This document shows, piece after piece, positions 52,588 through 61,922 of a stretch of 64,000 nucleotides of DNA. Position numbers and translations under genes: made by a program. The DNA comes from Egbenema bharatensis. GTDB taxonomy: Bacteria; Cyanobacteriota; Cyanobacteriia; Elainellales; Elainellaceae. The notes beneath the pieces were generated by a model. The model searched no databases. It was not told the DNA's origin and saw nothing but the letters and a program-made list of their open reading frames with translations. The stretch's first letter is position 1, and each line of letters opens with the position of its first letter. Location: contig NZ_CP182236.1 of the NCBI RefSeq assembly GCF_048077055.1, forward strand, positions 3,844,001 to 3,908,000, in the 5' to 3' direction.

Positions 52588-53706
52588 ATGATGAATACAC
52601 CTAAATTGAAAGGGTCGATTCAATCTACAGCATCCCTGGCGATATTAATGGTTGGGCTGATGGCAGGTGTCCCCCCGGTGGGACTTGCCCAAACATCTGC
52701 TGAACCTGGCACCTCAGAAGTTTCCCCAGACAGTCTCCCCACTGCCATCAACGCAGACACCCCTACGCCATCGCTTCAGATGGTTGAAGCCTATACGTTA
52801 GGAGCAGGCGATCGCATTTACCTCGACTTCTTTAACGTGCCAGAGTACACCGGGGAAACTCAAATCCTCACGGATGGTACCCTGAATCTGCCGCTGATTG
52901 GCTCCCTTGCTGTCCAGGGGATGTCGCTACGGGAAACATCGGATGCGATTACGGCGGCCTATGGTCAGCTCTTGCGTAACCCAATTGTCACGGTTCGTTT
53001 AGTTAGCCCCCGGCCACTACGGGTGAGTATTGCTGGGGAAGTCAATCGTCCGGGTTCCTATGCGATGTCATTAGGGGCCGAAGCTGGGGGAACTGGAGAG
53101 CCCCAATGGCCAACGGTGACGCAGGTGATTCAAACCGCAGGGGGCATTACCCAGCAGGCAGATATCAGCAACATTCGGATTCAACGAGCGCAGCGATCGG
53201 GTGTACCCCAGGAAATCACTGTCAACCTGTGGGAATTGCTCCAGCAGGCGGATTTGAGTCAGGATCTTCCCCTGCGGGATGGAGACACCATTCTGATTGC
53301 AACGGCAACCTCCCTGCAACCGGCCGAAGCAACCCAGCTTTCCACTGCCAGCTTTTCCCCCAATACCATTCAGGTCGGTGTAGTTGGGGAAGTGGTGACC
53401 CCTGGTATGGTCGAAGTGCCACCGAATACTCCCTTGAATCAAGCATTGATGGCAGCAGGTGGGTTTGACCATCGACGGGCGCGCACCAGCCGGGTTGATC
53501 TGATTCGCCTCAACCCTGACGGGAGTGCGACCCAGCGGACAGTTGAGATCGACTTTTCCCAGGGTATTAATGAAGCCTCGAATCCGGCCCTCCGCAACAA
53601 TGATGTGATTGTGGTGGGGCGATCGGGTTCAGCCAGTTTCTCTGATACGATCGACAGCATTTTTGGAACGATAGGACGGTTTATTCCATTCTTCGGACTG
53701 TTTTAA
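52588..53706 (+). CDS. Polysaccharide export outer-membrane protein (Wza-like)
   Basis: Periplasmic/outer-membrane channel of the Wzx/Wzy pathway. Signal peptide MNTPKLKGSIQSTASLAILM to GLAQ. Then the Poly_export domain (YTLGAGDRIYLDFFNVPEYT, ILTDGTLNLPLIGSLAVQG) and SLBB repeats (VSIAGEVNRPGSYAMSL; VGVVGEVVTPGMVEVPPNTP). 372 aa from ATG 52588; the frame upstream to 52519 is not needed. The lipobox Cys of E. coli Wza is absent, as in many cyanobacterial relatives. Upstream of wzc. Confidence 0.9.
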   Translation: MMNTPKLKGSIQSTASLAILMVGLMAGVPPVGLAQTSAEPGTSEVSPDSLPTAINADTPTPSLQMVEAYTLGAGDRIYLDFFNVPEYTGETQILTDGTLNLPLIGSLAVQGMSLRETSDAITAAYGQLLRNPIVTVRLVSPRPLRVSIAGEVNRPGSYAMSLGAEAGGTGEPQWPTVTQVIQTAGGITQQADISNIRIQRAQRSGVPQEITVNLWELLQQADLSQDLPLRDGDTILIATATSLQPAEATQLSTASFSPNTIQVGVVGEVVTPGMVEVPPNTPLNQALMAAGGFDHRRARTSRVDLIRLNPDGSATQRTVEIDFSQGINEASNPALRNNDVIVVGRSGSASFSDTIDSIFGTIGRFIPFFGLF

Positions 53707-53806
53707 CTCCCTTTCATTTCTTTTTTTAATTGAATTGCCAGTCGAACCGTTGATCTATTTCAGGTTTAATTTATTTCTTTAATTCTCTTCAAAACTCCCT
53801 TGAACC

Positions 53807-56025
53807 ATGAGTACAGACAATGCTGTATCTTCCATTAGCCTTCAGCAGTACTTGCGTATCCTAAAGCGACGCTGGTTTCCTGCCCTAACGGTTTTTGCTT
53901 TAGTGGTTGCAGGTTCTTCATTCTTCACTTACTCGACTAGACCAGTTTATCAAGCGGAAGGAAAATTACGGTTTAGAGGGCGTAGTCTGGCCTCTTCTCT
54001 GACCGATTTAGGGGGGAGTACCAGAAGTCCTGAGCCGGTAGTGAGAGAAGGCAATCCTTTAGATACTGAAATTGGCGTTATTCGCTCGGTTCCCACCCTG
54101 GAACGAACGATCGATCGTTTAACTCTAAAAGATGAGGCAGGGAATCCGCTCCAGCGATCCAAACTCCTGGAAAACTTGACCATTGCCAACGATGCGGGGA
54201 CTGATCTTTTGACCATTGCCTACCGGGACGCAGATCCGGAACAGGCAAAAGCGATCGTTAATACGCTGATTGAAACCTATCTGGAGGAAAACCTGCAATC
54301 CAGCCGGGCAGAGGTGGCAGCCGCCCGATCGTTTCTTTCGGAACAACTGCCTGCAGCGGAGGCCCGAGTCTATGAGTTAGAGCTGGAGTTACGTCACTTT
54401 AAAGAGCAATATCAGGTGACTTCGATTGAGGAAGAAGGGCGATCGGCGATTACAGCTCTGGCGGACTTGCACCGGCGGATGAGTGAAACCCAATCTGCCC
54501 TGGCTAGCACAGCAGCGGAGTCGGCGGAGTTCCACAATCAGCTAGGGATGGATGTGCAGCAGGCGGCAGCACTCACCACCTTGAGCCAGTCGGAGGGCGT
54601 GCAGGAAGTTTTAAGGGAATTACAGGGAGTCGAATCTGAGCTGGCAGCCGAGCGGGTGCGGTTTCAGGATGGCCATCCTGCCGTAATCGCCCTGCTGGAT
54701 AAGAAGACGAATCTGGAAGCGTTACTAGATCAGCGGGTGACTCAAACCCTGGGCGGGCAGCAATCTGTGCCGATCGGGGCTTACAATCAGGCGATTTTCG
54801 ATCGAGTTTAGCGGGAGAGTTTGTTCGCACTCAGGTCAGGCAAGCTGGACTGGAAAATGAAGTCCGAACCCTGTCGAGCTATGAACAGGTCTATCGTCAA
54901 CGGATCAGTGCGTTGCCCCGAATTGAACAAGAGTTGCGAGAGTTGGAGCGCAAGCTGGATGCAGCCCAAACGACCTACTCTTTGTTGTTACAGCGATTTC
55001 AAGAGGCCCAGGTTGCTGAAAATCAAAACATTGGGAATGCCCACGTGATTCAAACTGCGGCACTCCTGGAAAATCCGGTTGCCCCCAATATTCCGCTTAA
55101 TCTGGCAGTCGGAGGACTGTTAGGAACACTGCTGGCTATTACAACAGCACTTTTATTGGAAGGTCAGGACAAAACCATTCGATCGGTGCGCGAAGCCAAG
55201 GATTTACTGGGCGATGTTTTACTGGGAATTGTGCCGTTGCATCGGCATAGTCGGGGTGCCTTGTCGTTCCAGAACCATGCAGACCCGATCGCCCCTGAAA
55301 TTATCCTGCACCATGCAGCGGGTTCACCGTCCAGTGAAGCCTACCGCAGGCTGCAATCCCATCTGCGATCGCTCTGTGCCGAGAAGGAATTGAAAACCAT
55401 TCTGGTGACCAGTTCGATTCCCAGGGAAGGCAAGAGTACGGTGTCCGCCAATTTATCCCTGGCGTTAGCTCAAACGGGACGCAAGGTGTTGCTGATTGAT
55501 GCGGATCTCCGCTGCCCGAAACAGCACAAGCTCTGGCATTTGCCAAATGTGATGGGTTTAAATCAAATTCTGACGGAGCAATGTGAGATGGAATCTGCGA
55601 TTCAATCGGTTCATCCGTTAGATGTTTTAACGGCAGGGGCAACTGCGGGGCATCCCTCCACATTACTAGATTCCGATCGCATGACTGAATTCCTGCAAGA
55701 ATGCTCAACTCGCTATGATTTTGTCATTGTCGATACACCGGCATGGAACGTTGCTGCGGATGTGGCGATTCTGAACCAGAAGGCAGATGGAATGCTGTTT
55801 GTCGTTCGTCCGGGAGTAGTTGATCCCGCCAGCGCGACATTTGCCAAGGAATCACTTAAGCAAGCCAATCAGAACATTTTGGGCTTAATTATCAACGGTA
55901 TTACCCCTGCCGCTGACAGTTACTACTACGACAAAAAATACAGCAAGCAATACTACCCCAGTGTCAGTGCTCCGGAGCAGATCCCGGTAGTCTCCAAATC
56001 GAATGGGAGCCGAGCCAGTGTCTAG
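53807..56025 (+). CDS. Wzc-like chain-length/tyrosine-kinase protein, interrupted by a frameshift
   Basis: About 740 aa. N-terminal Wzz domain (LQQYLRILKRRWFPALTVFA, membrane helix 1), long periplasmic coiled coil, second helix (NLAVGGLLGTLLAITTALLL) and a C-terminal BY-kinase: VTSSIPREGKSTVSANLSLA (Walker A), KVLLIDADLRCPK (A'), DFVIVDTPAW (B), Tyr cluster SYYYDKKYSKQYYP. The first frame ends FDRV then TAG at 54811 and the second resumes AGEFVRTQVRQAGLENE. One more T in GTTTAG restores DRVLAGEF. It controls polymer length and export with Wza/Wzx/Wzy. It overlaps the wzx gene by 23 bp. Confidence 0.9.
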
Positions 56026-57337
56026 AGTTGAGGTCAGCCCCATCAGCAATCCCCTGTCGTTACGCCGTAACTTTTCCTGGACGTTAATGGGCAACGTCGT
56101 GTACACCGCTTGCCAGTGGGGCATGTTGGTGGTGATTGCCAGGTTGGGTAGCCCGGAGAAAGTGGGACAGTTTACGTTGGGTTTGGCCGTTACGGCTCCA
56201 GTGATTTTGTTGACCAATTTGCAACTGCGAGATGTTCAGGCTACGGATGCAAACCGCCAGTATGAATTTGGGGATTATTTGAGCCTGAGAATGATTTCGA
56301 CGATCATTTCTCTGCTGATTATCCTGGGCATCATTGCGCTGGCAGACTACAGCCGAGAAGCGGCATGGGTCATCTTTTTTCTGGGAATGAGTCGAGCGTT
56401 GGATGCCCTCAGTGACATCTTCTATGGGTTTATTCAACTGCATGAGCGCATGGCTCGGATTGCCATCTCCATGATGCTTAAAGGCGGGTTATCGCTGCTG
56501 CTGTTGGGGGTGGGTATGTATGTCTCCCACAGTGTTGTCGGGGGGGCGATCGGATTGATGATAGCTTCGCTGCTGGTGTTGATCGGCTATGACTTCTACA
56601 GCATTCTTCTGGTGTCACGGCAGGCAGTCCCCCCTGAAAAACGCAACTTTTCCGCTTCCAACCGCTCAGAGCTCCGATCGCTCCGTCCCCAATGGCAGTG
56701 GAAGAAGCTCCGCAAACTGACGGCATATGCTCTACCCCTGGGGCTGGTGATGCTGCTGTTTTCCCTGAATGTGAATATCCCACGCTATCTGGTGGAGTGG
56801 CATCTGGGTGAACATACACTCGGCATCTTCGCTGCGATCGCCTCTCTACCCCTGGCTGGAAATATGGTGATGAGTGCGTTGGGGCAGGCGGCCATTCCGC
56901 GTTTAGCGAAATATTATGCAGCCGGAAATCGAGCGGCGTTTCGCACCCTTCTGCTGAAGTCAGTGGGAGTTGGCGGATTGCTGGGTGGCATTGGGGTAGG
57001 AATTGTATTGCTCAAAGGTCAGGAACTACTGACGCTACTGTTTGGTGAAGAATATGGACAGCAGGCGGATTTGCTGGTGTGGCTGATGATTCCAGCGGCG
57101 ATCGGCTATGCAGGTTCATTCTTAGGCAATGGCATGACGGCTGCCCACTATTTCCGAGCCCAGATTCCCTTATTCGTCACCGTTACCACCGTTACAACCG
57201 TTGCAAGTTTGTGGTTGCTGCCCATCATGGGTCTGTATGGCATTGCGATCGCCCTCCTGCTTGCAGTTTTTGTTCAGGTTGCTATCAGTTCCGGAGTTAT
57301 TATTCATGCCTTACACAAAGTGGGTCGTCAAGTCTAA
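56003..57337 (+). CDS. Wzx-like oligosaccharide flippase
   Basis: 444-aa MATE/MOP-fold membrane protein with 12 or so hydrophobic segments: RRNFSWTLMGNVVYTACQWG, MLVVIARLGSPEKVGQFTLG, KLTAYALPLGLVMLLFSLNV, NIPRYLVEWHLGEHTLGIFA. Would flip lipid-linked repeat units across the inner membrane. Start ATG 56003 lies inside the wzc gene, overlapping by 23 bp. The 3' end overlaps the next glycosyltransferase by 32 bp. Typical compact exopolysaccharide operon layout. Confidence 0.9.
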   Translation: MGAEPVSRVEVSPISNPLSLRRNFSWTLMGNVVYTACQWGMLVVIARLGSPEKVGQFTLGLAVTAPVILLTNLQLRDVQATDANRQYEFGDYLSLRMISTIISLLIILGIIALADYSREAAWVIFFLGMSRALDALSDIFYGFIQLHERMARIAISMMLKGGLSLLLLGVGMYVSHSVVGGAIGLMIASLLVLIGYDFYSILLVSRQAVPPEKRNFSASNRSELRSLRPQWQWKKLRKLTAYALPLGLVMLLFSLNVNIPRYLVEWHLGEHTLGIFAAIASLPLAGNMVMSALGQAAIPRLAKYYAAGNRAAFRTLLLKSVGVGGLLGGIGVGIVLLKGQELLTLLFGEEYGQQADLLVWLMIPAAIGYAGSFLGNGMTAAHYFRAQIPLFVTVTTVTTVASLWLLPIMGLYGIAIALLLAVFVQVAISSGVIIHALHKVGRQV

Positions 57338-58538
57338 TACAAACCGTCCGATCAAAGTTCTGCATGTTGGCGTAGGAATGATTAAGGGCGGTATTGAAGC
57401 TTGGATGATGCAAGTTCTATCTCGCAATAATCCTGAACAGATTCAGATGGATTTTGTTGTGCATACGACTGATCCCTGTCCCTATGATGATGAAGTTCGA
57501 GCTTTGGGCAGCCGCCTTATTCCCTGTCCCTATACTTCTAATTTCTGGCTCTACGGTCGTCACTTTCAGCGGATTTTAGAGAATTATGGCCCCTATGACA
57601 TCGTTCACAGTCATGTTCATTACTTTAATGGTTATGTTCTGCGGTTGGCAAAGCAAGCAGGTATCCCAATTCGGATTGCCCATAGCCATTGCGACTTTAC
57701 GCCTATTGAAGTTCAAGCTAGCCTGTCCCGACGGTTATATCTAGCTTTAACTAGAAGATGGATTCAGCAATACGCCACCCTGGGGTTAGGAGGAAGCCAG
57801 CGATCGATGGTGGATTTGTTTGGTGCAGGATGGGAATCGGATGCGCGTTGGCAGATGCTTCCCTACGGTGTTGATTTAAAGCCATTTCGAGAATCCGTCG
57901 ATCCAGGCACGGTGCGGAGGGAGTTGGGGATTCCGCAAGGTGCATGGGTGATGGGTCATGTGGGGCGATTTGTTGAGCAAAAAAATCATTCGTTTTTAAT
58001 CGATGTGGCGGCGGAGGTAATCCGGCGAGAACCTAAAGCCCATCTGTTGCTGATTGGAGATGGCAAGCTTCAACCCGCCATGCGACAAAAGGTGCAGCGT
58101 CTGGGGATTACCGATCGAGTCACATTCACAGGCATTCGATCGGATGTGCCGCGATTGATGCTGGGGGCAATGAATGGTTTCCTGTTTCCCTCTCTAGGTG
58201 AAGGTTTGGGATTTGTCTTGTTAGAAGCCCAGGCGGCTGGATTGCCCTGTGTGTTCACTGAAGATATTCCAACCGAAGTAGATGTCATACCCGCGCTGGT
58301 GCATCGCCTTTCCCTCTCCCAATCTCCTGCTCAATGGGCTGAGGTGTTGCTATCCCACTGGCAGCAGAAACCCCTATCTCAGCCAGAAGCATTATCGATT
58401 CTGGAATCTAGCTCATTTAATGATGAACGATCGTTTCGGCAGTTGCAAACCATTTACCAAACAGAATATGTGCGAGTCACCGCGAAGGACGGAACTAATG
58501 ACCCACTGCGCCAAACACCCAATTTGGTCAATTTTTAG
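57306..58538 (+). CDS. GT1/GT4-type glycosyltransferase (EpsF-like)
   Basis: 410-aa retaining glycosyltransferase of the GT-B fold: IKVLHVGVGMIKGGIEAWMM (Gly-rich donor site), YDIVHSHVHYFNGYVLRLAK, GIPIRIAHSHCDFT, then the C-terminal donor domain WVMGHVGRFVEQKNHSFLID, ADVPRLMLGAMNGFLFPSLG with EGLGFVLLEAQAAGLPCV (EX7E). ATG 57306 lies inside wzx, overlapping by 32 bp. The next gene is a paralogue with the same architecture, so the pair arose by duplication. Sugar specificity unknown. Confidence 0.9.
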   Translation: MPYTKWVVKSNTNRPIKVLHVGVGMIKGGIEAWMMQVLSRNNPEQIQMDFVVHTTDPCPYDDEVRALGSRLIPCPYTSNFWLYGRHFQRILENYGPYDIVHSHVHYFNGYVLRLAKQAGIPIRIAHSHCDFTPIEVQASLSRRLYLALTRRWIQQYATLGLGGSQRSMVDLFGAGWESDARWQMLPYGVDLKPFRESVDPGTVRRELGIPQGAWVMGHVGRFVEQKNHSFLIDVAAEVIRREPKAHLLLIGDGKLQPAMRQKVQRLGITDRVTFTGIRSDVPRLMLGAMNGFLFPSLGEGLGFVLLEAQAAGLPCVFTEDIPTEVDVIPALVHRLSLSQSPAQWAEVLLSHWQQKPLSQPEALSILESSSFNDERSFRQLQTIYQTEYVRVTAKDGTNDPLRQTPNLVNF

Positions 58539-58552
58539 CCATCAGGGGCATC

Positions 58553-59827
58553 ATGCTTTATATTCACTCAACAAACCGATCGCCAACCCAGAAGCCCATT
58601 AGAGCACTGCACGTTTTGGGGCAAATGTCAGAGGGGGGCATAGAAGCCTGGCTTCTCCAGCTCGTTCGTCGGTTTCATCCCGATCGAATTCAGATGGATT
58701 TTTTGGTTGAAACGAATCGCACCTGTCCCCCCTGCCCCTATGAGGATGAACTGCGGGCGCGAGGTAGCCAAATTTTTGTTTACCCCCATACGCGCAATCC
58801 CTGGCTTTATAACCAACGGATTCAGCAGGTGTTGCACGATTTTGGCCCCTATGATGTGGTGCATAGCCACGATAATTTCATTGGGAGTGTGATGCGATCG
58901 GCTTACTGGGCGGGTGTTCCAGTCCGCATTGCCCATAGCCATACCGACCTGTTTGCCATGCAAACGTTGTTCAAAACCCAAGCCTCCCTCCAGCGACGTT
59001 TAGCCTTCCAACTGTTTTCTAGCTTGAATCGCAGGTGGATTCACCAGTATGCCACGGTAGGATTCGGATGCAGCCAAAACGCTGCGGCCAGTCTGTTTGG
59101 GTCATCCTGGGGCATCGATCAACGGTGGCAAATTCTTTATTGTGGAATTGATCTGGCTCCCTTTCAAACCCGTCCTGATCCAGTTTGCGTTCGGGCTGAA
59201 CTGGGTATTCCTGGCGATCGATTTGTGATCGGTCATGTGGGCAGGCTCGCAACCGCTAAAAATCATGCATTTTTGGTTAACGTCTTTGCCGCAGTACTTC
59301 AAAAACAGCCCAACACCCATCTTTTGCTGGTTGGCGAGGGCGACCTGCAATCTAGCATTCAGCAGCAGGTGGCGCGAATGGGGTTGGTCGATCATGTCAC
59401 CTTTACCGGCTTTCGATCGGATGTGCCCCACCTGATGCTGGGAGCGATGGATGCATTTGTGTTTCCTTCCTTGTTTGAGGGCTTAGGGTTGGCGCTGGTT
59501 GAGGCGCAAGCGGCTGGGCTACCTTGTCTTTTTTCAGATGTGATTCCGGCAGAAGCCGATATAGTGCATCCCCTGATTCATCGCCTTTCCCTGGAAAAAT
59601 CGCCGTTTGAGTGGGCAGAGGCGTTATTGGCGTTACAAAGGGCGCATCCAGCAATCAGTCCCACCGATGCGCTGGATCGTGTGACGGCGAGTCCCTTCAA
59701 TCTAGAGCGATCGCTCCAACAAATCGCCACGCTTTACCAAACTGAATATGCCCGATCGACGTTGCAGAGGGCAGATCAAGACTTGCGGAAAATACCACAA
59801 CAGGCTCAATCAACTTATGGAAGTTAA
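58553..59827 (+). CDS. GT1/GT4-type glycosyltransferase (paralogue of previous gene)
   Basis: 424-aa GT-B enzyme, close relative of the gene before it: IRALHVLGQMSEGGIEAWLL, YDVVHSHDNFIGSVMRSAYW, GVPVRIAHSHTDLF, FVIGHVGRLATAKNHAFLVN, MLGAMDAFVFPSLFEGLGLA and LVEAQAAGLPCLFS. It begins 14 bp after the previous stop and is followed by a REP unit at 59850-59876 before the GT2 genes. A third or fourth residue in the repeat unit is the likely acceptor. Specificity unknown. Confidence 0.9.
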   Translation: MLYIHSTNRSPTQKPIRALHVLGQMSEGGIEAWLLQLVRRFHPDRIQMDFLVETNRTCPPCPYEDELRARGSQIFVYPHTRNPWLYNQRIQQVLHDFGPYDVVHSHDNFIGSVMRSAYWAGVPVRIAHSHTDLFAMQTLFKTQASLQRRLAFQLFSSLNRRWIHQYATVGFGCSQNAAASLFGSSWGIDQRWQILYCGIDLAPFQTRPDPVCVRAELGIPGDRFVIGHVGRLATAKNHAFLVNVFAAVLQKQPNTHLLLVGEGDLQSSIQQQVARMGLVDHVTFTGFRSDVPHLMLGAMDAFVFPSLFEGLGLALVEAQAAGLPCLFSDVIPAEADIVHPLIHRLSLEKSPFEWAEALLALQRAHPAISPTDALDRVTASPFNLERSLQQIATLYQTEYARSTLQRADQDLRKIPQQAQSTYGS

Positions 59828-59849
59828 GAAAATAATTAGCTAATGGTCT

Positions 59850-59880
59850 TGTGGGGTGGGCATCTTGCCCGCCCATTTAG
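59850..59880. repeat. REP-type palindrome
   Basis: CTTGTGGGGTGGGCATCTTG + CCCGCCC, dispersed family, between the GT1 and GT2 pairs. Confidence 0.85.
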
Positions 59881-59943
59881 AGGATAGGCATCATTACCGA
59901 ATCTAATTTTTAATATCCATAAGTTGATCTCAAGGAGGTATCA

Positions 59944-60870
59944 ATGGTGGACAGTAATGAATGGGCAGTTCCAGTTACAGTTCCGGACACAATTCCAGTC
60001 ACAGCTTCAGTAACAGTGATCATTCCCTGCTACCGCTGTACCGATACGATCGATCGCGCAGTAGACTCTGTGGTAAATCAAACGGTGAAGCCTGCCGAAG
60101 TGATTCTGGTGGATGATGGCAGCAATGACGATACACCCGCCAGTCTACGACGATTGCAACGGGAACAGGGCGCAGACTGGATTAAGGTAATTGAGCTGGA
60201 TCAGAATAGTGGAGTGTCCGTGGCCCGGAATACGGGATGGAATGCTGCCTCCTGTGATTATGTTGCCTTTCTGGATGCGGATGATGCCTGGCACCGGGAT
60301 AAAATTGCTGTGCAGTATGACTGGATGAATGCCCATCCCAATGTGATGTTATCGGGGCATCCAGTTGTGATTAAGCCAAAGGGACTGAATACGGAAAAAC
60401 CACCTCCTGAGATCACAGCCACAGTCATTCCCAAGCACCGTTTACTGCTCTCCAATGCGTTTGCCCTGTCTTCCTTAATGGTGAAGCGCGACTGTTCGAT
60501 CCGCTTTGATCCTTCGTTGCGCTATTCTCAGGATTATTACTTTTGCCTGGAAGCGGTTCTTCAAGGCAACACGGCCGTGAACATGAATTACCCAATTCTG
60601 TATCGGTTCAATGCTCCCTACGGTGAAAGCGGCTTAACCAAGCGAATGAAGGCACTGGAGGCAGATGAACTGTCCATCTATCGTAAAATCTGGCAATCTG
60701 GACACATTCATCTCACCCTGTATTCTATGCTCTGCTTATGGTCGTTCGTTCGCTACGTCAAGCGGCTTTGTGTTTCCTCTGTTCATCAACTTGCTCGCAA
60801 TTTTTCTCAAAGATGGCAGTTTAAACCGGAACGATCGCAAAACATTTACAGCACTCATCGTCAGCATTGA
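59944..60870 (+). CDS. GT2 family glycosyltransferase
   Basis: 308-aa inverting GT-A enzyme: VTVIIPCYRCTDTIDRAVDS, VNQTVKPAEVILVDDGSNDD, YVAFLDADDAWHRDKIAVQY (DXD metal site DAD). The C-terminal part has a hydrophobic stretch but no strong membrane anchor. Preceded by AAGGAGG, a near-perfect Shine-Dalgarno, at 59933-59939. It has a close paralogue at 61050 (same N-terminal 120 residues almost throughout), so another tandem duplication. Specificity unknown. Confidence 0.9.
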   Translation: MVDSNEWAVPVTVPDTIPVTASVTVIIPCYRCTDTIDRAVDSVVNQTVKPAEVILVDDGSNDDTPASLRRLQREQGADWIKVIELDQNSGVSVARNTGWNAASCDYVAFLDADDAWHRDKIAVQYDWMNAHPNVMLSGHPVVIKPKGLNTEKPPPEITATVIPKHRLLLSNAFALSSLMVKRDCSIRFDPSLRYSQDYYFCLEAVLQGNTAVNMNYPILYRFNAPYGESGLTKRMKALEADELSIYRKIWQSGHIHLTLYSMLCLWSFVRYVKRLCVSSVHQLARNFSQRWQFKPERSQNIYSTHRQH

Positions 60871-61049
60871 TATTTGAATTTTGTATCGCCATTTAACATC
60901 CGCTGATTTGCTCACGTTAATTGCTCACGTTAATTGCTCACACACCTGTTTCACCGCATCTACCTTGCTGCTTTAAGCCGATCGTACTGATTATTACTTG
61001 ATCCAATCGCAGCAAATTAAAACAACTTACACGAATCAAGGAACCATTC

Positions 61050-61922
61050 ATGTTAGAAAACCCTGCAACGCAAGCTCCAGTTACCGTCATTATTCCCTGC
61101 TACCGCTGTACTGATACGATCGCTCGGACGGTGGCATCGGTGGCGAATCAAACCGTGAAGCCTGCCGAAGTGATTCTGGTGGATGATGGCAGCAATGATG
61201 ATACACCCGCCGCCCTGCGACGATTGCAGCGGGAATATGGCGCAGACTGGATTAAGGTGATTGAGTTGGACGATGATTACGGTGTTTCCGTGGCTCGGAA
61301 TACGGGATGGGAAGCTGCTTCCTACGATTATGTTGCCTTTCTCGATTCGGATGATGCCTGGCACCGGGATAAAATTGCCGTGCAGTATGGCTGGATGAAC
61401 GCCCATCCCGATGTCATGCTGACGGGACACTCCGTTGTGTTCAAACCCAAAGCACTGAATACCGAATTGCCCCCGCGATTGTTAACCGCCACTCTGACCT
61501 CCAAAACACGATTGCTGATTTCTAATCACTTCATCATGTCTTCGGTCATGGTGAAACGCAATTGTCCGATTCGCTTTCACCCCGTCTTGCGCTGCTCCCA
61601 GGATTATTACTTCTGCTTAGAAGTGATTGGACAGGGGGAAAAGGCGGTACTCATGAACTACCCGATCGTGTATCGCTTCAATGCTCCCTATGGTGAAAGG
61701 GGATTGACTAAAAAACTGTGGACATTAGAGGCAGATGAGTTAGCCGTCTATCGGATGGTGTGGCAATCTGGTCAGATTTCTTCGATCGGATATTTCATAC
61801 TCTATTTATGGTCTTGGATTCGCTATTTCCGGCGAATTTGTATTTACACCATTCAACAAACGATTCGCAGATTGACTCAAGCAAGTCCGTTCAAACCGAG
61901 ACGATCGCAGAGGGCTTATGAT
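61050..61922 (+). CDS. GT2 family glycosyltransferase (paralogue), C-terminus uncertain
   Basis: GT-A enzyme paralogous to the preceding gene: VTVIIPCYRCTDTIARTVAS, VILVDDGSNDDTPAALRRLQ, YVAFLDSDDAWHRDKIAVQY. Here the DXD reads DSD. The open frame continues to 62096, but that tail overlaps 180 bp of the next gene and is unlike any GT2 end. Its paralogue stops just after the FKPERSQ equivalent (here FKPRRSQRAY), and TTATGATGA at this point would give a normal TGA overlapping the next ATG if one base were added. I therefore place the end near 61922. It may be an eighth indel in the assembly. Confidence 0.8.
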
